64,000 bases of DNA. It comes from Blepharisma japonicum (lineage: Eukaryota > Ciliophora > Heterotrichea > Heterotrichida > Blepharismidae). The notes under the pieces are model-generated. The model saw nothing but the letters and a program-made list of their open reading frames with translations, was not told the origin of the DNA and searched no databases. How positions within the stretch are numbered: position 1 is the first letter of the stretch; the number at the start of each line of letters is the position of its first letter. The stretch lies in NCBI GenBank assembly GCA_949751835.1, contig CATKHK010000002.1, forward strand, positions 682,001 to 746,000, read 5' to 3'. Positions 44,689 through 56,651 of the stretch are shown one piece after another. The position numbers and the translations under genes were made by a program.

Positions 44689-44915
44689 ATCTATAATTCC
44701 TAATACTTTAATAATCTTTCATTTCTTTAAATGAACTCATTAAATTTATGCTCAAATAATATAAAAATTAGAATATTTATTTCTCATCTACCCAACTAGA
44801 TCCTCTTTAAATTTAAATTTTTAGACTCATTTATCTTGAATTACTTAATGAGGGTAATCTTGACCAAATCTTATATTTTCTATGTACGAGCAATATTTTC
44901 TTTGATAAATAATAA

Positions 44916-45800
44916 ATGGATGGAAATATTCTTTTAAATATAGGAGATCTCCCAGACCAACCTGGCATCCAAGGCTATATAGAAGTCATCAATGGAGCAA
45001 ATTTTGTAGCTAAGGCCAAAGAAGAAGTCGCCTCTAAGACTGGCTTAGATTCAAAATTCTATAACATCTATACCTTTATAAACTGCTTTTCAGAAGCAGG
45101 AGCTGAACTTGTGAAGGCGCGTTTATCTGAAGCTAGATCTAAGCTTTTAGCAGAATGCAACGTAGAAGCATTTTTTGGAGCATTTTTTGATGCTTATCTT
45201 GGGCCTAAGTCAGTCCTGGACATTACTGTTCATGGAACCACAGTTATAATTAATGCATCTCCAAGCAAAAAAATTTTAAATATGCTCTCAAATGATAATG
45301 ATGAAGAAGAGCTCGAGTATCGTGACCAAAAGACTCATATAGAATTCAGCATTGGTCATGAAATTGGAACTATTCTTGAAAGTGAAAATAAAATTATATA
45401 CGCTCTCGATGCACTAAGACTTAGTATTTCTCATAATCAAGTGTCTTTATTTTCTGAAGAACTTTTAAATTCTATTTTTTATATACTTTTTGGTTGAGAT
45501 CGTGAAGGATTTGGATTTGCTAAAATCCCTCTAAGTATATTACAAAGCGGAGATCTTCAATTAAATTTCAAATCTGCAAGGGAGCTGCCTGAATATTTAA
45601 AAGAAAAGGCTAAAATATTTGTTGAAAATGAAGAGTTTCTCTACAACGTAAAATTTGTATGCCCTTATATACTGAGATGTTTAGGAGAGCTTGCTGAGCA
45701 TACCACAGGTGAAGTAGATGGATTTTGATCAACTGATAAAAAATTTCAAAAGTTTAAACTTCATGCACCTGGCCTTTTTCGTGCTCTTGCATCTGATTAA
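44916..45800 (+). CDS. Unrecognised 294-residue soluble protein
   Basis: Not recognised. The ORF starts MDGNILLNIGDLPDQPGIQG and passes two TGA-Trp codons (ILFGWDREGFGFAKIP; DGFWSTDKK). The protein is mixed alpha/beta with a hydrophobic core and an acidic loop (SNDNDEEELEY), no signal peptide and no membrane segment. Trp at the TGA sites sits in well-formed aromatic contexts, which supports the joined frame. It could be a cytosolic or organellar protein of a ciliate-specific family. Confidence 0.78.
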
Positions 45801-46275
45801 ATAGTTCTCATTAAAATCCCCAAAGCATTTTTATATTCGCCTTATTATAAATAATAAAAAATTCAAATAGGCATACAAAAGCACTATCAACGCACTGTAA
45901 TTTCTTGCACCAAATAGTCTTTAATTTATTTTATTTCTATAAGTCTGTGAATTATCTTATAGATAAAAATTAAAAGCTTACAAAATTACACTTATTTTGT
46001 TATCAACTTAAAGTAATATTTTATTGAATTAATTAAAAATTGAGCAGAAATAATTTATTAATTGAGCTATTGCAATGCTTAGATTCTTATCGAAATGATT
46101 AAATTAGCTAATTTTAATAAAAACAAAAGAATCTCCGTTATAATTTTAAATGAAACATTTTTGCTCAATGCTCCGTTCATGATAAAATAGACAAATAAAT
46201 ATCATCAAATTAACTTTTATCTAAACTCCAAGATATTTTAATTTTATATAAAAATGATGATAATTTTCCCATAAT
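45801..46275. other. AT-rich gap
   Basis: About 475 bp between two plus-strand genes; no supported feature. Confidence 0.5.
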
Positions 46276-47085
46276 ATGAACAGCGGAGTTCAAATTCCTG
46301 TGCAATTTCATGATTCTGACTTCCGAGAAGTGCAAATTCAAGACCAATCTGAAAATCCAAAGTCTCCTTTCATAATGATACCTGCAGGGTCAAGACCAGG
46401 AGGGTTTCAGCCGATTGCTCTTTCACAGCTTGATTCTGTCCCTCCAATTGTATCCCCACTAGATCCAAAAGATATAAAATACCGAACCGTTCTTAAGCAT
46501 TCTAAAAGAATGCGCCTGCTCACAATACTTGATATGATCCTTTGCCTTCTTTACTTGCTAATTGGGCAATATGTCCTTTTATTTTTGGTTTTCTTTGCGC
46601 TTATAGGCTTTTTTTCTTCATTTAAGCTTAGCAGAGGTTTGTTGATGTCATATATCATTACTTTGATCTTTATTATGATATTAAAAATCTTATTAGCTGC
46701 TGAAGGAGGTACTATAGCTGCTGTACTGATGATACTTTATTTTGTAGTGGAAGCTTTTATTTTATATTTTGCTATCAAATTTTTTAAACTGCTAGGAACA
46801 TTAGAACCTCAAGAAAGATTAGAATTATTGATGTTACAAAACGGTCCTGTTAGCTCAAATCAAGGAATCACAAGAAGTGAGGCAGCACAACCTGTGCAAA
46901 TTCCAATTGGCCGTCCATTAAATGAAGCAACTCCAGACAACAGCCCTCAGCTAACACCAGATTTTTCAGCACCAAAATTCAGCAACTTGCAGCCTGTTCA
47001 AGCAGAATTCCCAAGCTTGCCAAATTATTCAGAAGCTGAAGAGTTGCATGTGAAGCCACTGACCCCAAGTGACAGATTAGAATAA
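46276..47085 (+). CDS. Four-helix membrane protein with polar tails
   Basis: Not recognised. The 269-aa product has long polar N- and C-terminal tails and a central block of four closely spaced membrane helices (about residues 80-175: LLTILDMILCLLYLLIGQYV, LFLVFFALIGFFSS, MSYIITLIFIMILKILLAA, AAVLMILYFVVEAFILYFA). Both tails are Pro/Gln/Ser-rich. No intron or TGA is required. It recalls small tetraspan proteins of the endomembrane system, without a specific motif. It converges on the cyclase gene with 41 bp between stops. Confidence 0.8.
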   Translation: MNSGVQIPVQFHDSDFREVQIQDQSENPKSPFIMIPAGSRPGGFQPIALSQLDSVPPIVSPLDPKDIKYRTVLKHSKRMRLLTILDMILCLLYLLIGQYVLLFLVFFALIGFFSSFKLSRGLLMSYIITLIFIMILKILLAAEGGTIAAVLMILYFVVEAFILYFAIKFFKLLGTLEPQERLELLMLQNGPVSSNQGITRSEAAQPVQIPIGRPLNEATPDNSPQLTPDFSAPKFSNLQPVQAEFPSLPNYSEAEELHVKPLTPSDRLE

Positions 47086-47126
47086 TTATACATTTGAATT
47101 AATTTTATAATTCTTTAGCAATTTCA

Positions 47127-50100
47127 TTAAGATGTTGGCTGCTCTGTATCAATTGTGAAAAAGCTCATATGGCTTCTGCCAATAGATTTAGCAGAAATTT
47201 CTTTATTGAAGTTAAACTCGTACCGCCCTGGTTCTTTTTCTTCAAGAATTGCTTTTGTGACGTCACTTACGTTGATCATCCCTGGATACCCTCCACTTTC
47301 CATTTTATTCGCGATTAGAACATCTGGACCATAGATATCATATCTTACAATATTTGTTCCTATGATACCAGCAATGACTTCTCCTGTATGAAGACCAATC
47401 CTCATATTCAAACAAGAGTTGTGAAGTCTGTTAATTTCATTGATGATTTTTATCATTTCTTGAGCCATTTTCACCATGTTTACACATTCCTGGCCAATAT
47501 TTCTGTTCTCATTTCCATTATAGCCCATAACAACATAGCAGTCTCCTATTGTGTGGACTTTATATACATTAAGCTCCACACATTTTTTATCAAATTGTGT
47601 AAACAGCTCAGATAGCATTTTTACAACTTTTTTAGGTGATTTCATAGAACTTCATGCAGTGAAGCCAACAATATCAGCAAAAAGTAGTGTGACATCACTC
47701 AGCTTGTCAGTTATTGATTTATCCTGCTTCATGTTTTCTAATACATGAGGAGGCATCATTTGTACTAAAAGTTTATTAGTTTCATCAATTTCTTTTTGGG
47801 CGAGGTGCTGCAAATTGAAATTTATTCTAAGTCTTAGCTCTCTAGAGTAAGCTGCATATAAGTTTATTATAATAAAGCCAATAATAATTACTGAATTAGC
47901 TGCAACTAAAGTAGTGCCACTATCAAGAAAAGCAAAAATTAGCCAGGGAATGAAAATCATAATATCAGCCCATATTATGATAGAAACTGGCATATTACTA
48001 GCATGATTAAGTATGAGAATTATATAAAGAAACTCAAGAGCCACATAATCATTAGGCACATCATTGGCATAAATCAAGTAAAATAGATCAATTATCAGCA
48101 TCAAAGCTAAAACAGACAGAGTAAAAAGTGGGTATATCCTAAGCCAATGGATAAACTTATGAAATACAAGTAAAACAGCTAAACAGCCTACTTCTGCAAT
48201 CCTACAAATTACTATCAATCCATCTGTCAAGTTTGATACATAATAATATTCAATAACAGATATAAGCAATAGCAATCCAAAATTAAAAAACGCAATTATA
48301 TGCCCAATCAGCACCAGTCAAAAATTCGCTTTGGTTTTATTTTTTCTGAATTTTTTTTGATTTCCAGTTTCTTTGCAAGTAAAATTGAAAAGTTTTATTT
48401 TTTGGATCATTTCAGTTTCTTTGCGTTGAAAAACGTCCATTGCTTTTGTCATGTCAAAATGAGAAAAAATAGATTTGCTTGCTGAAGCTTTTGGGTCTTC
48501 AGACTGAGTTGTATCTAAATATCCATTTATAAGTGATTGCTTTCTTACAAAAATCGGAGACTCTTTAATGGTGATTTCTTCTATATCTCTGCTAGTTTTT
48601 GCTTCAGAGACGAAATAAGTGTCCATAAGTCCTTTTCCTTTAGCTTCAACTTTATTGAAAATAAATTCCAAGCCTTTTCTGCTTTCTAGCATTTCATATG
48701 TGTCTGTTGAAATTTGAATGGTCATAGTTTTTTCCAATGTAGAGCACATACGGCTTGCTGTATTTACAGTATCTCCAACTAATGAAAATTGAGGCTTATG
48801 GTACCCTACAACTCCTGCAGTGACTGGCCCAGTGTTTATTCCGATTTTTACTTCTAGATTCGGTCCATATTTGAGCTTAATCGAGCTGATATCTTTAATA
48901 ATTGATAATCCCATTTCTATACATCTACGAGCATGCGACACTTCTTTTAGAGACTCACTCATTTCCGCTTCGCTGTCTTTCAGCCCTGCACAGGCCATAT
49001 AAGTTTTATTTACTGTTTCTATTTTAGTGACACCTACTATATCGCAAAGTTGATCAAATCTTTGAAAAAGAGCATCTAAAAAGGAAGTTAGCTCGATTGG
49101 CGAATATTCTTGACAAATTCTATCAAAATCATAAATATCGCAAAAAAGGACTGTAACTGTCCCTTGGTCTTCAGCTAAATATCGGACTCCTTTTTTGACG
49201 CGATTTCTGACAAATGCAGGCAGCAAATAGCTGAGGATTGTTTGGATTTTTTCGACACCATTTTCTGCAATATTCATTAATTTGTGCTCATATCTTCTAG
49301 ACCTTTCTAAGTTGTAGCCAATAAAGCTTGATGTTAAAGTAATTGAGACTACTAAAATAAATGGAATAAATGCAATAAAAATAGTCTCTAATGCCCCAGA
49401 ATACTTCTGGTAGTTTCCATAACAATAGTAAATCAAACTTATTGCAAATAAAAAGACGTTTATGATATTCAAATGTGTTATTTTTACCCAGTCTACATTA
49501 AAAAGAATGTAAGTAATTGCTGGGACAATAGCAGCTGAGAGAGGACCGATCTGTTTGTAGCCAATATTTGTGCAGTGCATTGCAAATAATCCAACACAAA
49601 TAATTGTTAGAGTATATTGGACGTAATACTTCTTAAAGTGATCGAGCAGAATAATCAAGAGAACTATGGTAAATCCTAAAGCTAAAGCTATCCTTATAAT
49701 TGTATAATCCATCGATACATTGAGAAAAATTGACTCAAAAACAGTCCAAAGTATTAAAATGACCCAAATAAAAGCACAAATTACTCGATACATAGCAATA
49801 TTATCGCTAATATAATGGTCTCTATATACTTTTTCAACATAAGGTGACTGAAATTTCAGCAAGTTATTCATATCAAACCCATTTTTCTCACCTTTAGACT
49901 TCCAATGAGTTGAATTTCTATATACAGATAGTAAACAATTACTAAAATGTTCCAAACGCTCATATATGCACCTGTAAGTGGCGTTCCTTGCTTCAATTGC
50001 CCACACTTTTTCTCTTAATCCTGATCTAAACACAGAAATATATATCCTTATAGCATAGTGAGGGACAATAGATACCAGTGGAGTGATAAGTATTATGACT

Positions 50101-53100
50101 AAAGCAATAGAACTTTTGCTTAAAATATTCCCAATTCCTATCAACTCATAGTTCGGGAATGGCTGATCTGTGCATATTATCAAATAGCAAGCTAAAAATG
50201 TCAGCGAAAGAAAATGTGAGCACACATAAACTACACTAAACGAATAAGTCTCTATAACAATATGCAGCAGAACTGTAAGAACTGTTCCAATAAATAGCGC
50301 ACACCCAAATACATCAAAATTTCCAGTCATTCCTTCTTCATTCGCTATATCTAATTCTGCTTCTGTGACCCACAAAAACAAAATTCCTCCTTGTATTATA
50401 GAATGCATGCTATAGTAAAATAAAGCTTTATAATTGAATAAAGAATTTTTAATCCCTTGCGAATACAGCAGCTTTAAATCAGCATTTTTTGAGTCTGAAA
50501 TGTCTTGGTCGAATACGCCAAGAACTATTAGAGGGAAAGTGGTATATAATAAATTATAGCCCACTAATAAGCCTGAGTTAAATATAGACGTGCCTGAAAA
50601 ATCACTTATAAAAACATATCCAAATGTAATCACAGTGAGGATAAAGTTTTTATAAAAATACAGCAAAATTGCTCGTGACATTCGGGAATAGTTTCAGTGG
50701 CCATGGACAAGGATCAGTTCTTTTAGTAAAGCAAAGTGGCTGATCGCAATTTCACAGAAGTTTTTGGCATGGCTGTCTTCTTTGCCTTTTATACCGATGC
50801 CTACGTCAGCTTCTTGAATCATTGCAATGTCACTGTTGCTGCTTCCTATAGCAAGAACTAAAGGTTTATAGCTTACGTTTTCTTTAAGAAGTAACACTAA
50901 ATCCGCTTTATCTTGAGGCAGCATGTCAGAAAAGCAGACAGTCTGTGCAGTCACTAATAAACAGACTAGGAGTTTTCTTGTATCTTCAGTACTTAAAGCA
51001 GTCCGAAAAGTCATTCTGTCTATTGATAAGCCAAATTTTAAGGATCCAGGGTAGAATCGCCTATTCATTAGTGTGGAGTTTAGTGTACATTTGCTTTCTA
51101 ATGTCATTAAAGGATGAAGAGACAGTCTTTTAGTCTTAGATCTAATCTTATCTTTTAGCATTGAAGCTTCTTCTAGGTATTCACTCACAATGCTTTCATC
51201 AGGCTTCATAGAATTCATTTCTTTTACAAATGGGTCATAACTGCCATAGTCAACACGTGAAGGGCTTTTGGAAATATTTTCAACACCTGCATCATGAAAT
51301 ACTTTAGAGCTGATAATTTTTTGTAATCTTTTTATGCAGGCGAATTCATTGTCAATTTTATTTATATGGACAATTGACAAATCCTGACTGAAAAGCTTTG
51401 AACCATTTGCAGAGGCCAAGGTACTGTTTTCAGAGTCACCACTGACCATAAACACTTTCATACCTGCAGCTTGTAAGGCTTCAATACACTCAATAGTTTC
51501 AGGAAGGATTCTGTCTTCAATCCCAGCAATCCCTAGAAAATCAAGGTCTTTTTCTAATTCAGCATACACGTTTTCTATTTTCCCATCCACATTTATAGGC
51601 GATCTTTTAGCAACATCTAATTTTGTGAAAAAATCAATTATTTCTTGGCTTTTTAAAACTTTCATTGCAAATAGTAGTGGGCGCTGGCCTTCTGAGCTGA
51701 TTCGGCTGGTTTCATTTGAAATTTGGATTTTTATGGCTTCATTTTGCAAGAGAGGAACTATAGACTCATGTGATCCCTTAACCAATAGCACAGCATCCTG
51801 GTCTTTTTGCTTTGTGATGATTCTTGTTTTTAATGGATCTGCTTTTGAGGCCTTTGACCCAAGTATAGAAAATTCTTCTTTGATTCCATTAATTTCGACT
51901 TCACAGAGCTCAATAGACCTAAGGATTAATTTAAATCCAAGCTCTTCTGAAGCAGACACTAATGCAATTTCTTCAGCCAAAGGGCCATGATATTGATCAC
52001 CACTAGGGACTACTGAGTTACATAAAGTGATGCATTTTAAAAGTTTCCATTTAATTCCTTCTTTATTAGCTAGTGTTTTTCTTCTAAGTTTGTCTAAATT
52101 GTTTTCCAAAGGCACAAATTGGTGTACATCAAGACTGTCAGCAAGCTGAAAAGTGCTATCTTTATTATTATTGTGAAATAATGGTTTATCTTCATCAGAA
52201 TTAGAGTAGCTTCTTTCATTATTATGATATCTGACATATTGTTCATCTTCCACAGAAATGCTTTGCAAAATATATTCATTTTCTGTAACTGTCCCACTTT
52301 TATCAACCACTACATACTCTATTTGTCCAAGATTTTCATTGATATCTCCAGTTTTGAAGCCAATTTTTTTATTCATAGAGTATTGAATATAAATAACTTG
52401 GAGAACCCTGATGATGTCCATTGATACAAATAGAGAAATAGGTATGATGTTATTATATAGCAAAGTAAATGTGATGAAAATTTGGACCAGAGAGTCTTGA
52501 GAATAGTCGTCACTTGATAGATAATAATAAGCTAGAATAGAAAAAACATTCAACCCTACAAGCACCAGTAATATAAATAAGACCCATTTATTGATCTTTT
52601 TTTCAACCTCACTTGTTTTTCTAGTAGGAGATTTCGTGTTTAGTAAAGTCTTAGTTTCATGCCCTGCAAATGCAACTAAGCCAATCACCCATGGAACTCC
52701 TCCTATAACTCCACCTCTAAATAAAGCCTGCTCAATCCCTATTTCCAATGCTTTTGGAAACCCATGCAGCTTAATTTTCCCTTTGAATCTGGCGAAATCT
52801 TTATTAGGTTCTTCAACATATACAATTCCTTGCAATTTCCTCAGTGCAAGGTCTCCATCCCCAGGTGCTAGCAATCTTTGTAAATCTGGTATTATTTTTT
52901 TTTGATTTGAATCAGAATTTCCGATAATCCCATTTGTATCCAAATAAGGATACTGAGATTCAGACCCTGACGAAAGTAGAATAATGTCAGCAGGTACCAT
53001 TCCTCCTTCATTTAAGAGTATGATGTTTCCTACAATAATATCTTTACTTTTAATCTTTTCAAAGCTGCTACCAGTCCAGCAATCATATTCCATTGAATTC

Positions 53101-53420
53101 ATATTATCATCATCTTTGGATCGGTATAAATCATCAACTGCATCCTTAGCTAATGTAAAGAACAGTAGAATTGCTAATGGTACAATAGTACTTCAGGAGT
53201 CTGTAGGGTTCAGATTTAGTGGAATAAGCTGAAATACAGAAACCAAAAGAAATCAGATGTTCGATGTCCTTTGGAATTGCTCGAATAAGTTTTTAGGAAG
53301 AATTGAATATTTAGTGTAACGAGTAGATTTCACAGAATTGTTAGGAAATAAAGATATGTGAGGAGCAGAACAGCCATCAACTTTGAATTCTCGTCAATGA
53401 GTTTCTTCTTTGCGTGCCAT
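47127..53420 (-). CDS. P4-ATPase-like/guanylyl cyclase fusion protein
   Basis: A 2,097-aa protein in one exon; seven or more TGA codons are Trp at conserved sites (NIWFLL, HGHWNYSR, GFTAWSS). Residues 1 to about 1200 form a P4-ATPase-like module: [20 protein letters not shown], the phosphorylation site as DKSGTVTEN, and later SGDSENST and IGSSNSDIA, where true flippases have TGDKxETA and GDGANDV. The actuator DGET is not evident, so pumping is doubtful. Membrane helices continue to cyclase domain C1 (about 1415-1600, with [10 protein letters not shown]) and C2 (about 1905-2075, with [10 protein letters not shown] and HTIGDCY). This fusion is the known guanylyl cyclase of ciliates and Apicomplexa, making cGMP. 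Confidence 0.96.
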
Positions 53421-53936
53421 AATTGTTTAAATCAAGAAGCAATTTAATCGAGATGAGGCGTTACACAATTCTGGTTTTATATTTTAAGGCGAATTATTAA
53501 TAAAATTTTTATCATAATCTTTATGAGTGCAAAGCTTAAATGCTTGGAATATTAAGATATAGGAGAATAGGAAAAATAATATAAAAATGAAGGGGTTATA
53601 AATGTGATAAGATAGGGTGGAAATAATTAATTAATATATGAAGCAATATAAAATTAAAAAGATAAAATGGAAATTGCTCTAAAGTTGTGCTTGTGCTTTA
53701 TAATTGGCGAAATAGAATTTAATTAACATAAAAGAAAAAAAATTAATATTTACGAAAAATACCAGTTATTTATAAATTTTAAATTATATTAAAAATTTTA
53801 TTGCAGCTTATTTGATATTTTATTTCAAATTTTTTCTAAAAGGATTTATATCGTTCAAAATATTATAAATTAATGTCAAGATAAAAGGACTACTGATAAG
53901 AAATGAATTAATTGATCATTGTATTTTCCTTGTAGA
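53421..53936. other. AT-rich gap
   Basis: About 515 bp upstream of the cyclase gene; very AT-rich, no supported feature. Confidence 0.5.
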
Positions 53937-54535
53937 CAGAGGCCAAATCAAAGGTCAATGTTAAATCACCATATCTTTCAGCACCTCAGGATGGAAAAAT
54001 ACTTTTTCTCAATGAGCTGAGGTTGAAATCAAGCAGCTTTCCCTTCAAGAAGAAGCTCTATTTGGAGTTTGGCATATAATTGCAAGCCAGCAGCCAATAA
54101 TCAATATAAAGCCAAAAGCAATATTTTTAATATTACAGTTTTATAGCACTGCTACTAGTGTTGCCCAGATTTCTCTGAAGTTATTAGGATGCTAGAGGCT
54201 GCAGAAATTCCTAATAGCAGCATAATCCTGAAATGCATTCACTGTTAATCACACCTATAGAAATGACTTCTGAACAATCAGCGGATTTTTATATTATTGC
54301 AGCCAAAAGACTTTTCAAGCTTTTATTGCAAAACCAATTCGATCCCTAAAATCTTATACCTCAATTAACCCCAAACACTATAAAAATTCGAGAAGAATAT
54401 TTGACAAATATCCAAGGCGCCCTTGCAAAAGCAGATTAAAATGAAGAACAAGAGAGAAGGCTGTATTCATCAATCCAAGGTAACATCCGAGAATTTTTTG
54501 TGTCTTCTGGAACATTAAATATCCTTTAGAATTAG
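53937..54535 (+). pseudogene. Decayed gene of unknown family
   Basis: Protein-like blocks appear in order but in different frames and with several stops between them: VNVKSPYLSAPQDGKILFL, LQEEALFGVWHIIASQQPII, DFSEVIRMLEAAEIPNSSII, LITPIEMTSEQSADFYIIAA and RLYSSIQGNIREFFVSSGTL. Base composition is less AT-rich than the flanks, as in genes here. TAA stops inside otherwise good sequence mean it cannot be rescued by UGA=Trp, and no 15-16 nt introns fit. The helical blocks hint at a HEAT-like or cyclin-like protein, but I cannot name it. Confidence 0.45.
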
Positions 54536-54571
54536 TAAGAATGATTGATCAAGAATAAAATAATAATTATA

Positions 54572-55639
54572 ATGAGAAGGTTTCTCCCTAAATCTCTTGG
54601 CCTCAGCCCAAATTTCAATTTGACTGGCTATGCAGACATGAAAGGCTGCAGCTGCAAAGTCCCACAAGTAAAGCTTCAAGAATATCTCAGAGATGTAGGT
54701 ATTGATATGAGCCAGATGGAATCCCCTGATAGCTCAATAGTGCCAGTCGGCAATGGAATGGTCCTATGCTCAACTACTGATTTTTTCAATCCTTGTGTAG
54801 CAGATCCTTATTTGCAAGGCCAAATTGCAGCTTGTAATGTTTTGAGTGACCTTTACGCACTTGGAATCAGCACCTGCACAAACATGCTGATGGTTTTAGC
54901 TGTAAGCAAGCTTATTGATGAAAATGATAAAAAGATAGCAACTTCTCAGATGATGAAAGGGTTTAATGATATGGCTATAAAAGCTGGGACAACAGTGACT
55001 GGTGGGCAGTCAATTATAAATCCTTGGCCTATTATAGGAGGTGTAGGGATGTCAGTTGTCCCTGAAACACAAGTGATTTATCCTCGTGGAGCTCAGCCAG
55101 GCGATGTTCTTGTGTTAACCAAACCATTAGGCTGTCAGCTTGCTGTCAATCTTTATGAATGGTTTTACTACAAACCTCATCAGCTAGAAAAGCTTACAAC
55201 TAAGCCATCTGAAGAAACAGTCAATGAAATATTTAATAAAGCTTGTGACTCAATGGGCTCATTAAATAGAAAAGCAGCTGAACTTATGCACAAATATGGC
55301 TCAAAAGGAGCAACTGATGTAACTGGGTTTGGAATTCTTGGACATAGCAGGAATTTAGCTTCAGTGCAGCATGCAGATGTGGATATTGTGATACATACAT
55401 TGCCAGCATTCGCTGGAGCTATACAGTTTGATAAGCAGGTTCATAATTATAAGTTTATTGAAGGATTTTCAGCAGAAACAAGTGGAGGACTTTTAGTTAT
55501 TCTTCCAAGGGAAAATGCACAATCTTATATAGATGATTTTGAAAGACAAGAAGGAAGACAGGCATGGATTGTTGGAGAAGTAGTCCCAGGGACTAAGCAA
55601 GCTCGAGTTATTGAGAATCCAAAAATTATAAACGTATAA
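54572..55639 (+). CDS. selD: Selenophosphate synthetase with Cys at the Sec site
   Basis: A 355-aa enzyme that makes selenophosphate from selenide and ATP. I start at the ATG at 54572 (MRRFLPKSLGLSPNF). The nucleotide/active-site loop is DMKGCSCKVPQ: Cys26 is at the position of Sec in human SEPHS2 (KGUGCKVPQ), and Lys29 is the catalytic Lys. Other conserved parts are STTDFFNPCVADPYLQGQIA, TVTGGQSIINPW, GATDVTGFGILGH and SAETSGGLLVIL. All Asp ligands for Mg appear present, so it should be active. Cys rather than UGA-encoded Sec fits a genome where UGA means Trp. Confidence 0.97.
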   Translation: MRRFLPKSLGLSPNFNLTGYADMKGCSCKVPQVKLQEYLRDVGIDMSQMESPDSSIVPVGNGMVLCSTTDFFNPCVADPYLQGQIAACNVLSDLYALGISTCTNMLMVLAVSKLIDENDKKIATSQMMKGFNDMAIKAGTTVTGGQSIINPWPIIGGVGMSVVPETQVIYPRGAQPGDVLVLTKPLGCQLAVNLYEWFYYKPHQLEKLTTKPSEETVNEIFNKACDSMGSLNRKAAELMHKYGSKGATDVTGFGILGHSRNLASVQHADVDIVIHTLPAFAGAIQFDKQVHNYKFIEGFSAETSGGLLVILPRENAQSYIDDFERQEGRQAWIVGEVVPGTKQARVIENPKIINV

Positions 55640-56174
55640 ATAATCGTGCGCTATAATTTTAGGAAATTTTTGCAATTGTTTATAATGATATTCGTTTATT
55701 CATATAAAAATATAGCCATTATTACATATAAGGATTTTCGAGATTTTTAGTATTAGGCTAAAATTTTTATCATAGTTTAGGTTAGGAAAATAAGAAATAT
55801 TAAATTCTGATAGAATATAAAAGTGATATATGCAATAGATTACTTATAACTCATACTTTTCAGACTTCTTAGGCCTTAAAATTGTTAATTTGAAATACAA
55901 TCGAATTTTCCAGAAAATGGAGTTTGATATTTATAAATAAGAAAAATAAATATTCAGAGTTTTGAAGGATTTTAAAGTGATTATAAGCGATAGCAAAATT
56001 TAAAGCTTACAAATGTAAAAAATTTTCTGTTTTCTATATTAAATTTCAAAAATTTTTCCGAATATTTACTTTCGAGTCAAAACATCAAATAAAGTCATTA
56101 GCTTAATTTTCAAGTAGAATAACAAAATAGAAAGCTTAGTGTTTTATCTTGAAAGTATTATTTGATGCTGATAC
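55640..56174. other. AT-rich gap
   Basis: About 530 bp after selD with no supported feature. Confidence 0.5.
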
Positions 56175-56417
56175 ATGCATAATTTAAACTTAATTCAATC
56201 GCAATTGTACAAGATCAAAGCTTTATCTTTGTATAATCAAATATCCATTGATTTCTTAATAATCCCTGGCAGCTTAAAAGCTATTAATCCTAAAAAGCAA
56301 AATTTTTTGCCTTCTGACATTACAAAAACAATAAAAGAGATACCGATTAATGAGACCTATAAGATATTATTTTATCACCAGAAATTTAGAAGATCCATAT
56401 TGATTAGGAGTGAATAA
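56175..56417 (+). CDS. Small hypothetical protein
   Basis: Not recognised. An 80-codon ORF starting MHNLNLIQSQLYKIKALSLY, with a mixed sequence in the middle (IPGSLKAINPKKQNFLPSDI) and basic C terminus. No signal peptide, membrane segment or TGA codon. Composition is compatible with a real gene, but no independent support exists in an isolated 1-kb gap, so chance is possible. Confidence 0.35.
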   Translation: MHNLNLIQSQLYKIKALSLYNQISIDFLIIPGSLKAINPKKQNFLPSDITKTIKEIPINETYKILFYHQKFRRSILIRSE

Positions 56418-56651
56418 AAATCTCTTTAAACGTTCTTATCTAAATTGAAAATATGTCAAGAAAGCCTTAAAGAATTTATTGGTTTTCTATAATAATATAT
56501 GCAAATTTCTAATATGTATTTCTTAGTGTAAATAATCCCACAGAATTATTGTAAGCTAAAACTAAGCTTCAATTTCCTATAATTTTTATTAACCTAACAT
56601 CATATTTTCCGATTTATTGAACAGTATTTGGGATCCACATAATTTAAAAAA

